A DNA stretch of 64,000 nucleotides, taken from Mucilaginibacter gossypiicola. Lineage in GTDB: Bacteria; Bacteroidota; Bacteroidia; Sphingobacteriales; Sphingobacteriaceae. Shown in pieces: positions 43,592-50,334 of this stretch. The translations under genes were made by a program, and so were the position numbers. The stretch is from the NCBI RefSeq assembly GCF_900110105.1, contig NZ_FOCL01000015.1, positions 1 to 64,000 on the forward strand, written 5' to 3'. The stretch's first letter is position 1. The number at the start of each line of letters is the position of its first letter. The notes under the pieces are model-generated. The model saw only the letters and a list, made by a program, of their open reading frames with translations, searched no databases and had not been told where the DNA came from.

Positions 43592-43908
43592 CATCAGGGT
43601 CTCTCATAGATTTAAGTTAACCCACAAAATTGCTTTGCCGTTTAATCAACCAGGCGTTTTGTTTTGCCCCTCTGGGGCAAAGGGTATTTCTATACTTTTT
43701 ATGCTACAAACCTTTTGCACCTCTGGTGTATCTGTCCTTAAGCATCTCAATTAATACCTGATTATGTTGTAAAACCTTGCCGGCCCCAGCGGGGCCACGT
43801 GTTTATAGCATTAAAAGAGGATGTTTTTTGGCTCCGTAGGTGCCTCCTATTGAAATTTCAAGTTAGTGAATTTCGTGGGTTAACTTAAACTCGCAGAGGG
43901 CCCTGATG
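43592..43908. mobile_element. MITE-like element with 40-bp imperfect terminal inverted repeats
   Basis: Left end CATCAGGGTCTCTC.., right end ..GGGCCCTGATG, with a 15-bp perfectly inverted block TTAAGTTAACCCAC / GTGGGTTAACTTAA, and 28 of 40 positions paired without gaps. It holds no ORF of note. The interior contains several GC-rich mini-hairpins: GCCCCTCTGGGGC, GCACCTCTGGTG, GGCCCCAGCGGGGCC, GGCTCCGTAGGTGCC. A third partial end (CCCTCTGCGAGTCTAA) lies at 43939-43954. Confidence 0.65.
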
Positions 43909-44113
43909 TCTACGCCATGTATTCGGTGAATTGAAAAACCCTCTGCGAGTCTAAATTAATCCATAAACACGCCTTCGCCCAATTGCAAAATCCCCAATCT
44001 TAGATATTCGTAAGTAATGCTTTGATATGTGTATCATTCAGGGGCCTTCCTCTTGCCACCTTTGTATTGTCAATCAACGACAACAAAACATAAACAATAT
44101 AACAAAGGAAACC
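43909..44113. other. End of the 43267-44113 gap: leader of the SDR gene
   Basis: A partial MITE end at 43939-43954 and possible -7 boxes (ATGCTTTG 44017-44024; CACCTTTG about 44056-44063) precede the SDR gene. No gene is seen. The whole 43267-44113 gap is mostly repeats. Confidence 0.4.
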
Positions 44114-44854
44114 ATGAACACATTAGCATCAAAAGTAGTATTAGTAACCGGCGCTTCAAGAGGTATCGGTGCAGCAGTAGCCCACAAATTAGCAGCCGAA
44201 GGCGCTAAAGTAATTATCAACTACGCAGGCGGTAAAGAAGCTGCCGACCAAACCGTAAATTCCATCAAACAACAAGGCGGCGATGCCATTGCCCTGCAGG
44301 CCGACGTAAGCAAGGCCGGTGAAGTGGCAGCCATGTTTGATGCAGCCATTGCCCATTACGGCAAAATAGATGTACTGGTGAACAACGCCGGCATCATGAT
44401 CACCAAATTAATAAAAGATACTACCGACGAGGATTTTACCCGCCAGTTTGATATCAACGTTCGCGGAACATTTAACACCATGCGTGAAGCCGCAACTAAG
44501 CTGGCCAATGGTGGTAGCATCATCAACTTTTCATCAACTACTACCCGCGTTATGATGCCAACTTACGCTACCTATGTAGCAACCAAAGGTGCGGTTGAAC
44601 AATTAACCCGCGTATTTGCCAAAGAAGTTGGCGCAAGGGGCATCAACGTAAATACAGTATCTCCCGGCCCAACAAATACCGAACTGTTTACCAAAGGCAA
44701 ACCACAGGAGCTCATTGATCGCCTGGCATCATTATCAGCCTTTAACCGCATCGGCGAACCCGAAGATATCGCCAAAATAGTAACCTTCCTGGCAAGCGAC
44801 GATGCCAAATGGATCTCGGCACAAAATATCGGGGCAAATGGTGCAATGGCGTAA
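44114..44854 (+). CDS. SDR family oxidoreductase
   Basis: 246 residues from ATG 44114, preceded by AAAGGAAACC; an in-frame ATG at 44027 would add 29 unrelated residues and is rejected. Rossmann glycine motif TGASRGIGAAVA (residues about 12-23), NNAGI, then the catalytic Ser (INFSSTTTR) and YVATK (Tyr-X3-Lys). Typical 3-oxoacyl-ACP-reductase-like layout, NADP-dependent. Substrate unknown. A second SDR gene follows on the same strand after a 97-bp spacer containing a dispersed repeat word. Confidence 0.93.
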   Translation: MNTLASKVVLVTGASRGIGAAVAHKLAAEGAKVIINYAGGKEAADQTVNSIKQQGGDAIALQADVSKAGEVAAMFDAAIAHYGKIDVLVNNAGIMITKLIKDTTDEDFTRQFDINVRGTFNTMREAATKLANGGSIINFSSTTTRVMMPTYATYVATKGAVEQLTRVFAKEVGARGINVNTVSPGPTNTELFTKGKPQELIDRLASLSAFNRIGEPEDIAKIVTFLASDDAKWISAQNIGANGAMA

Positions 44855-44884
44855 TTGAGAGTCAAGACAGCAAGAATCAGGAAG

Positions 44885-44901
44885 CAAGAGCCAAGAAATA
44901 A
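44885..44901. repeat. 17-bp dispersed word identical to 23876-23892
   Basis: CAAGAGCCAAGAAATAA occurs exactly here and in the GA-rich block at 23833-23945. Short dispersed intergenic repeat. Confidence 0.6.
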
Positions 44902-44951
44902 GGGAAAATCAGTGTAATCAATAAAATCATCACAATCAAAAAAACAAAATC

Positions 44952-45704
44952 ATGAACTCATTAAATAATAAAGTAGCAGTAATAACCGGCTCGGCCCGTG
45001 GTTTAGGTAAAGCAATTGCAGAACGTTATGCAGCATTAGGCGCAAACATCGTAATCAACTATTCACGCGATAAAGCATCTGCCGATGAAGTGGTAAGCAA
45101 CATTAAAGCAATGGGTGCAAACGTAATAGCTGTACAGGCCGATGTAAGTAAAGTGGCCGATATTGAAAGGCTGTTTAAAGAAGCAAAAGATGCCTTTGGT
45201 AAAATTGATATTGTAGTAGCCAATGCAGGGATCGAACTGGTTGAAACCCCGGTAACTGATTTTACTGAAGAACAGTTTGACCGCGTGTTCGGTATCAATA
45301 CTAAAGGTACTTACTTCACCATGCAGCAAGCTGCTAAGCATGTAGAAGATAATGGCCGGATCATATACATCGCCTCAAGTACCACTTCGTTCCCTGTACC
45401 CGGAATGGCTGTGTATGGCGGCAGCAAAACCACCCCAAGGTACCTGGTTGATATCCTTTCAAAGGAGATTGGTCACCGTGGTGTAACAGTTAACTCCATT
45501 ATACCATTTGCTGTTGATCATTCAGGTATCTTTGCCGAAGCTGATAGCTACCCCGCATTAAGGAAACAATTGCTTGACAGTTGTCCGATGGGCCGCCTGG
45601 CCGAAGTTGAAGATGTGGCCAATGTGGCCGAGTTTTTCGCCAGCGATCTTTCATCATTCGTAAACGGTCAGCATCTGCTGGTAAACGGCGGCGCAACAAA
45701 TTAA
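44952..45704 (+). CDS. SDR family oxidoreductase
   Basis: 250 residues. TGSARGLGKAIA nucleotide motif, ADVSKVADIE, NAGIE, IYIASSTTS (catalytic Ser), YGGSK (Tyr-X3-Lys) and the C-terminal NGG. Clearly a paralogue of the upstream SDR: both have the MNxLxxKVxxxTGxxRGxG start and a similar VSKxxxIxxxF region. Probably the same operon. Ends before a stem-loop at 45728-45757. Substrate unknown. Confidence 0.93.
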   Translation: MNSLNNKVAVITGSARGLGKAIAERYAALGANIVINYSRDKASADEVVSNIKAMGANVIAVQADVSKVADIERLFKEAKDAFGKIDIVVANAGIELVETPVTDFTEEQFDRVFGINTKGTYFTMQQAAKHVEDNGRIIYIASSTTSFPVPGMAVYGGSKTTPRYLVDILSKEIGHRGVTVNSIIPFAVDHSGIFAEADSYPALRKQLLDSCPMGRLAEVEDVANVAEFFASDLSSFVNGQHLLVNGGATN

Positions 45705-45727
45705 TTATCAGTTTAGTAACATAGGGT

Positions 45728-45757
45728 AACAGGTTGTAGTCTTAGCTATAACCTGTT
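45728..45757 (+). terminator. Probable terminator after the second SDR gene
   Basis: AACAGGTT / AACCTGTT stem with a 14-nt loop, followed by GCTTGTATTT. The long loop makes it a moderate call. Confidence 0.55.
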
Positions 45758-45813
45758 GCTTGTATTTAACAGGTTTTAAAATAGTACTATTTGGTTTATA
45801 CATCTACCATGCC

Positions 45814-46242
45814 ATGAAAACGCTTAATCATTATATCATATACGGTACATTAATTACTTCATCAGTAAATGCTCAGGCAGCAAAAACACCTGCCTTAACT
45901 ATACAAAATATCAATACCATGAATACCGAAAAGCTAACTAACCCGGTAGTAAAACAAGCTATTGATGCCCTGCAAAGTGGGGATAAAAAAGCCTGGTTTG
46001 CTTTGGTCGACAGCGATGCCCTGCTTTTTGATGACGGTAACAAAATGAACTTCAAAAGCTTTTTCGAAAAAGCTTTGGGTCATGAACGTTTTACCAGTAT
46101 CGACAAAGTGGAACAAAACGGCTTGCATATTTACGGTAAATTTCACAGCGACCAGTGGGGCGATTTTAAAACCTACTTTAAGTTTACGGTTAATGCCGAT
46201 GGTAAGATCAGCAAACTGGAAATAGGGCAGGCGAATTATTAA
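45814..46242 (+). CDS. NTF2-like (SnoaL-type) secreted protein
   Basis: 142 residues from ATG 45814, with a plausible short signal peptide (ends VNAQA). If translation starts at ATG 45922 (MNTEKL), the product is a cytosolic 106-residue protein. The core has AIDALQSGDKKAWFALVDSDALLFDDGNKMNFKSFFEKALG, HERFTSIDKVEQNG, IYGKFHSDQWGDFKTYFKFTVN, the cone-shaped NTF2/SnoaL fold pattern. Such proteins bind small ligands or act as isomerases. It sits beside the SDR genes, which would fit a role in the same small-molecule pathway. Confidence 0.7.
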   Translation: MKTLNHYIIYGTLITSSVNAQAAKTPALTIQNINTMNTEKLTNPVVKQAIDALQSGDKKAWFALVDSDALLFDDGNKMNFKSFFEKALGHERFTSIDKVEQNGLHIYGKFHSDQWGDFKTYFKFTVNADGKISKLEIGQANY

Positions 46243-46295
46243 GCTCTCCCAAACTGTGATGGGGCATTGAAATAAACCGACTTTTTCTACATCAC

Positions 46296-46626
46296 GTCAT
46301 TGCGAGGTACGAAGCAATCGCGAACTGTACAGATGAACTTGCATAGCCGCTCTGTCTATTGGGAATTGCTTCGTGTCTTATAATGGCGTGGTTGTAAGTT
46401 GTTGATTATTAGGTGTATTTTAGGGGTTGTTTTTTGGGTAATTTGGGCGTTGCCTGCGGCCCGGGCTTTCCGTTACAAGTCCTCACCTTGCCTGCCCACA
46501 AGGCCAACCCGCACTGTGGGCTTTTCACTGCAATCCCTAACGCGGCCCCCGCACAGCATCTCTAAAACATAATTTGTACTTCATCACGGCTTTTTCCAGG
46601 GCTTCCCTGGAGTGGCTCGCAATGAC
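46296..46626. repeat. Composite palindromic repeat element, copy 2 (331 bp)
   Basis: Same parts in the same order as 3491-3790: GTCATTGCGAGGTACGAAG, AGCCGCTCTG, ATTGCTTCGT, TTGATTATTA, GGGCGTTGCCTGCGGCCCG, CCTAACGCGGCCCC, CAGGG..TTCCCTGG, and CTCGCAATGACG at the end. The core GCGTT..AACGC outer stem is conserved, with inner pairing CCCACA / TGTGGG. It fills most of the 428-bp gap between the NTF2-like and Crp-family genes. Confidence 0.8.
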
Positions 46627-46670
46627 GCTTTTATGGCAATTTTGAATTCTCTTTACCTGATATTTGTACT

Positions 46671-47243
46671 ATGCAACAGCAACTCATTGCCCGCTTACAG
46701 CAGTTAAAACCTATCCCGGTTAACGATCAGGAGCTTATAGCAAGCGCCTTTGTGCCCATGAAGTTTAAGGAAGGGGATGTGCTTTTACCGCTCGGGCAGG
46801 TGGCAAGGCAATTGTTTTTCATCACCAATGGCGTACTGCGCATTATGGCTCAAAGTGATAAGGGAAATGAAGTGACCTATTTCTTTTTAAAAGAGAACCA
46901 ATTTTGCACCATCCTGTACAGCTTTAATAACAACCTCATTGCTGATGAAAGTGTTCAGGCTGCTTGCGATACGGAATTGCTGGCCATCAGCAAAAATAAT
47001 TTGCTGGCTTTATATGATAAGCTACCCTACCTAAAGGAAATAATAGATCAGATCTCGCAGAACACTCTTTTAGAAAAAATAAAAACCCGGAATACCTATC
47101 TTGGTTACAACTCATCAGAAAGGTACCGCTTATTTTTGGAGCGGCAGCCCGAAGTGGCCGGGAGGGTACCACTTGCAGATATTGCATCTTATTTGGGTGT
47201 AACGCCCCAGTCCTTGAGCAGGATCCGCAAAAATATCCGTTAA
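46671..47243 (+). CDS. Crp/Fnr family transcriptional regulator
   Basis: 190 residues. Cyclic-nucleotide-binding beta-roll (about 20-120; FKEGDVLLPLGQVARQLFFITNGVLRI) without the RSA phosphate-binding motif of cAMP-bound Crp, followed by a C-terminal winged helix (VPLADIASYLGVTPQSLSRIRKNI). Such Crp-like regulators in Bacteroidota respond to varied signals. A box GATATTTG at 46659-46666 lies just before the ATG, so its mRNA may be nearly leaderless. It is followed, after 81 bp, by the hydroxyisobutyrate-dehydrogenase-like gene, a possible target. Confidence 0.93.
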   Translation: MQQQLIARLQQLKPIPVNDQELIASAFVPMKFKEGDVLLPLGQVARQLFFITNGVLRIMAQSDKGNEVTYFFLKENQFCTILYSFNNNLIADESVQAACDTELLAISKNNLLALYDKLPYLKEIIDQISQNTLLEKIKTRNTYLGYNSSERYRLFLERQPEVAGRVPLADIASYLGVTPQSLSRIRKNIR

Positions 47244-47324
47244 TTATGTTTCTCGTCATCTGTTAGACGACCCGGAAAATCGACATCAATAAAATCTATA
47301 TAAAACAAAAATAAAATAGCTACT

Positions 47325-48182
47325 ATGAATACAGTGAAAATAGGATGGATTGGCTTAGGCAAAATGGGCGTGCCGATGTCGCAGCAGTTGATCAAAGCCG
47401 GATATCCGCTAAATGTTTATAACCGCAGTAAGGATAAAGAAGAAGGATTTAAATCACAGGGAATCGGTACTGCTGCATCTCCGGCTTTACTATTAAATAA
47501 CGCCGACGTTGTTTTTGTGATGGTATCAGATGACAAGGCCATCAACGATATTTTTAATGGAGATGAGGGTTTGCTGACTGCAAAAGCGAGTGGTAAGATA
47601 ATTATCAATATGAGCACCGTATCGCCCTCCATTAGTAAAGAGATGGCAGCTGCATGTAAGGCTCAGGGTAACTATTACCTGGATGCCCCGGTATCCGGCA
47701 GTGTAAAGCAGGCTGAAGATGCCATGCTGGTGATCATGGTTGGAGGTGAGGCCGGTGCGTTTGAACAGGCAAAACCAATCCTCGAAAAAATGGGTAAACT
47801 GGTGATGCTTGTGGGAAATACAGGTTCGGGCAATGTGGCCAAGCTGGCCATTAACACCCTGCTTGGTATTGTTGCACAGGGATTTGCCGAAACGGTAACG
47901 CTTGCACAGCAAAATGGTATTAATGCAGAAGCACTTACAACATTGATAAGCAATAGTGCATTAGGAAGTCCGTTCATCAAAATTAAAGGTGACGCAATTG
48001 TTAACAATAACTATAATGCAGCTTTCGCATTAAAGCATATCGCCAAAGATCTGCGTCTGGCCAAAGATCTTGGCCTCGCTACCCCACTGGGTGAAACCGC
48101 CTATCAAACTTATCAGGATGCCGAAGCCGCTTTTGGAGAAGAGGATATTATAGCGGTGATTAAGCAGGTAGGGAAAGTGTAA
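47325..48182 (+). CDS. 3-hydroxyisobutyrate dehydrogenase family NAD(P)-binding oxidoreductase
   Basis: 285 residues. Rossmann motif GWIGLGKMGVPMSQQLIKAGY at the N-terminus, DAPVSGSVKQAED (substrate loop), and GNVAKLAINTLLG with the catalytic Lys in the family pattern. Family includes 3-hydroxyisobutyrate, tartronate semialdehyde and glyoxylate/succinic semialdehyde reductases; the specific substrate is undetermined. Complete length. Confidence 0.93.
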   Translation: MNTVKIGWIGLGKMGVPMSQQLIKAGYPLNVYNRSKDKEEGFKSQGIGTAASPALLLNNADVVFVMVSDDKAINDIFNGDEGLLTAKASGKIIINMSTVSPSISKEMAAACKAQGNYYLDAPVSGSVKQAEDAMLVIMVGGEAGAFEQAKPILEKMGKLVMLVGNTGSGNVAKLAINTLLGIVAQGFAETVTLAQQNGINAEALTTLISNSALGSPFIKIKGDAIVNNNYNAAFALKHIAKDLRLAKDLGLATPLGETAYQTYQDAEAAFGEEDIIAVIKQVGKV

Positions 48183-48258
48183 GTGTATAATTTTCACTCC
48201 TTCCCTTGAGAACTCAGGTGTTGGTAAGATGAAAGTTGCCTGAAAAAACAAATAAAAA

Positions 48259-48359
48259 CCATGTCATTGCGAGCGCAGCGTGGCAATCTCGTAGCTAATG
48301 CATGTTCGATTTGCATTGCTACGAGATTGCTTCGTCGTTCCTCCTCGCAATGACATGGT
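48259..48359. repeat. REP-like palindrome 'accatgtcattgcgag' at a convergent gap
   Basis: ACCATGTCATTGCGAG (48259-48274) is perfectly inverted by CTCGCAATGACATGGT (48344-48359), with an inner stem GCAATCTCGTAGC / GCTACGAGATTGC. It fills the gap between two converging genes and may act as a bidirectional terminator. It shares its GTCATTGCGAG ends with the elements at 3491, 43477 and 46296. Confidence 0.85.
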
Positions 48360-48401
48360 TTAGTTGTTCGTTTATATGTACCTCGGGAGGGATGATTGTC
48401 C

Positions 48402-49805
48402 TTACTCCAAAACTATCTTCTGATGCTGATACGGAATTTCAATATGTTTGAAACCATGTTCCTTTAGTTTCCCGGCAAAATGTTGTTGTACATCGTACTC
48501 GCCGTGAACCAGAAATATGGTTCTTACCAGTGCGGGATCCTGACAGGCCAGAAAATGGAGCAGGTCATCATAATCGCCATGGGCACTCATTGATTTGATG
48601 GAGCGTACCTCGGCCTTAACCTCATACATTTCGCCAAAAATATGTACTTCATGATCGCCTCTTAACAGCCGGCCGCCTAATGAATTGGGCTCTGCGTAGC
48701 CAACCATTAAAATGGTATTCTTTTGGCTGTTGATATTGTTTTTTATGTGGTGTTTCACTCTTCCGGCTTCGGCCATGCCCGATGAGGATATGATAACGCA
48801 TGGTCGCGGGTCATCATTCAGGGCCTTTGATTCCTCCACGCTTTCAATAAAACGCAAACCTTTAAAGCCAAAAGGGTTGGCATCGGTTTTTAAAACTTCC
48901 TGCACATTTTTATTGTAAACTTCAGGATGGTTCATCAGCACCTGTGTTGCCTTTTCGGATAGGGGGCTATCTACATAGTAAGGAACATCCGGCAGTGTAC
49001 CTTTTAATTCCAGGCTGTTTAAAGCATACAACAATTCCTGTGTGCGGCCAACGCTGAATGCCGGGATAATCACCTTGCCTTTTTTTACTTCGCAGGTTTG
49101 TTTGATGATCTCTAATAATGACTCTTCAATTGGTCCAAGCTCTTTATGCAACGAATCGCCATAAGTTGATTCGAGCAGGATATAATCGGCCTGCTCAAAA
49201 GTTTGCGGACTTTTCAGCAGCAGATCGCCGTAACGCCCAACATCGCCGCTAAAAGTGATGTGCGTATCCTTGCCATTTTCGGTAACGGTAAGGTGTACCG
49301 CGGCGCTGCCTAAAATGTGCCCGGCATCGGTAAAGTTGAATTTTACTTCAGGAGTAATTGCAAATTCCTCGCCGTATTCAACAATTTTGAATAAGCGGAG
49401 TGCTTCCATTACATCGTCTTCGGTATATAAAGGAGTAAGCAGGGGCAGGCCTTTACGGGCACGGTGCTTATTATCATATTCAGTGTCCTGTGCCTGGATT
49501 TTTGCCGAATCGAGCAGCAGGATGCGGGTTAGGTCCATCGTGGCCGAAGTGCAGTAAATATTCCCGTCGAAACCTTCGGCAACCAATCGCGGGATCAAAC
49601 CGCAATGGTCAATATGGGCGTGCGACAAGATCATGTGCGTTACACCTTTGGGGTTAAAGCCGAAATGTTCGTTCATTTCCTCGGTTTGTTCGCCCAGGCC
49701 CTGAAACATGCCGCAGTCTAATAATATGCTGGTACCGTTGTTTAAACGGAGTAAATGCTTGCTGCCGGTTACGTTACGGGCAGCACCATGGAAGGTTATA
49801 TTCAT
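48402..49805 (-). CDS. MBL-fold beta-CASP RNA exonuclease/endonuclease-like protein
   Basis: 467 residues. Metallo-beta-lactamase metal motif HAHIDH (His62, 64, Asp66, His67), then FTDAGHILGSAAVHL (further His ligand), FSGDVGRYGDLLL, the beta-CASP region, and SMSAHGDYDDLLHF (motif C His). This matches the RNase J / CPSF73-like family processing RNA. Predicted cytoplasmic. Convergent with the oxidoreductase, and divergent from the BlaI regulator. Confidence 0.92.
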   Translation of the reverse strand: MNITFHGAARNVTGSKHLLRLNNGTSILLDCGMFQGLGEQTEEMNEHFGFNPKGVTHMILSHAHIDHCGLIPRLVAEGFDGNIYCTSATMDLTRILLLDSAKIQAQDTEYDNKHRARKGLPLLTPLYTEDDVMEALRLFKIVEYGEEFAITPEVKFNFTDAGHILGSAAVHLTVTENGKDTHITFSGDVGRYGDLLLKSPQTFEQADYILLESTYGDSLHKELGPIEESLLEIIKQTCEVKKGKVIIPAFSVGRTQELLYALNSLELKGTLPDVPYYVDSPLSEKATQVLMNHPEVYNKNVQEVLKTDANPFGFKGLRFIESVEESKALNDDPRPCVIISSSGMAEAGRVKHHIKNNINSQKNTILMVGYAEPNSLGGRLLRGDHEVHIFGEMYEVKAEVRSIKSMSAHGDYDDLLHFLACQDPALVRTIFLVHGEYDVQQHFAGKLKEHGFKHIEIPYQHQKIVLE

Positions 49806-49863
49806 TTATAATTGAGTGTGAACAACGCAACGAATATGATGATTTAAAGTTTAAGAAATTAAT

Positions 49864-49879
49864 AACTAAAAATTTAGTT
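49864..49879. promoter_or_regulatory. Possible BlaI-type operator dyad
   Basis: A 16-bp perfect dyad AACTAAA-AA-TTTAGTT lies about 80 bp upstream of the blaI-like gene. It could be an autoregulatory operator, though the sequence differs from the classical TACA-N-TGTA of BlaI/MecI and no binding motif for this member is known. Confidence 0.35.
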
Positions 49880-49960
49880 GCAAATTAAAGTTACATCTCT
49901 TACCTTAGTTAAACCAATTGAATATATTAATACACGAGGTATTAATTTAAAAGTACGCAC

Positions 49961-50332
49961 ATGGAAATTAAAGAGTTAACCCGCGCCGAAGAGCAGATCA
50001 TGCAAGTGCTCTGGCAGTTAAAAAAAGGGTATGTTAAAGACGTTATCGAGCAGTTACCTGAGCCTAAGCCCGCTTACAATACCGTATCGACAATTATCCG
50101 GATCCTGGAAACAAAAGGTTTTGTTGGGCATGAAGCGTTTGGCAAAAGCCATGAGTATCACCCGGTGATCAGCAAGGAGCAATACCAGAATTTTGCTGCC
50201 GATAAATTACTGAGCGGTTATTTTGACAACTCCGTTAACCGCATGCTTTCATTTTTTGTAAAGAAAGAAAAGATCGACCTGAAGGAGGCCGACGAGATCA
50301 TGAAACTGATTGAAAAATTAAAAGAAAAATAG
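49961..50332 (+). CDS. BlaI/MecI/CopY family transcriptional regulator
   Basis: 123 residues with winged-helix DNA-binding domain (LTRAEEQIMQVLWQLKKGYVKDVIEQLPEPKPAYNTVSTIIRILETKGFVGHEAFGKSHEYHPVISKEQY) and a C-terminal dimerisation helix (about 80-120). BlaI regulators repress their own operon and are inactivated by cleavage through a BlaR1-type sensor, here encoded 2 bp downstream. The target could be cell-wall stress genes; no beta-lactamase gene is next to it. Confidence 0.93.
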   Translation: MEIKELTRAEEQIMQVLWQLKKGYVKDVIEQLPEPKPAYNTVSTIIRILETKGFVGHEAFGKSHEYHPVISKEQYQNFAADKLLSGYFDNSVNRMLSFFVKKEKIDLKEADEIMKLIEKLKEK

Positions 50333-50334
50333 TT

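Noticed and set aside
44027..44113. Longer N-terminus of the first SDR from 44027
   Set aside because: The added residues are unlike SDR sequence; the standard start is ATG 44114 after AAAGGAAACC.
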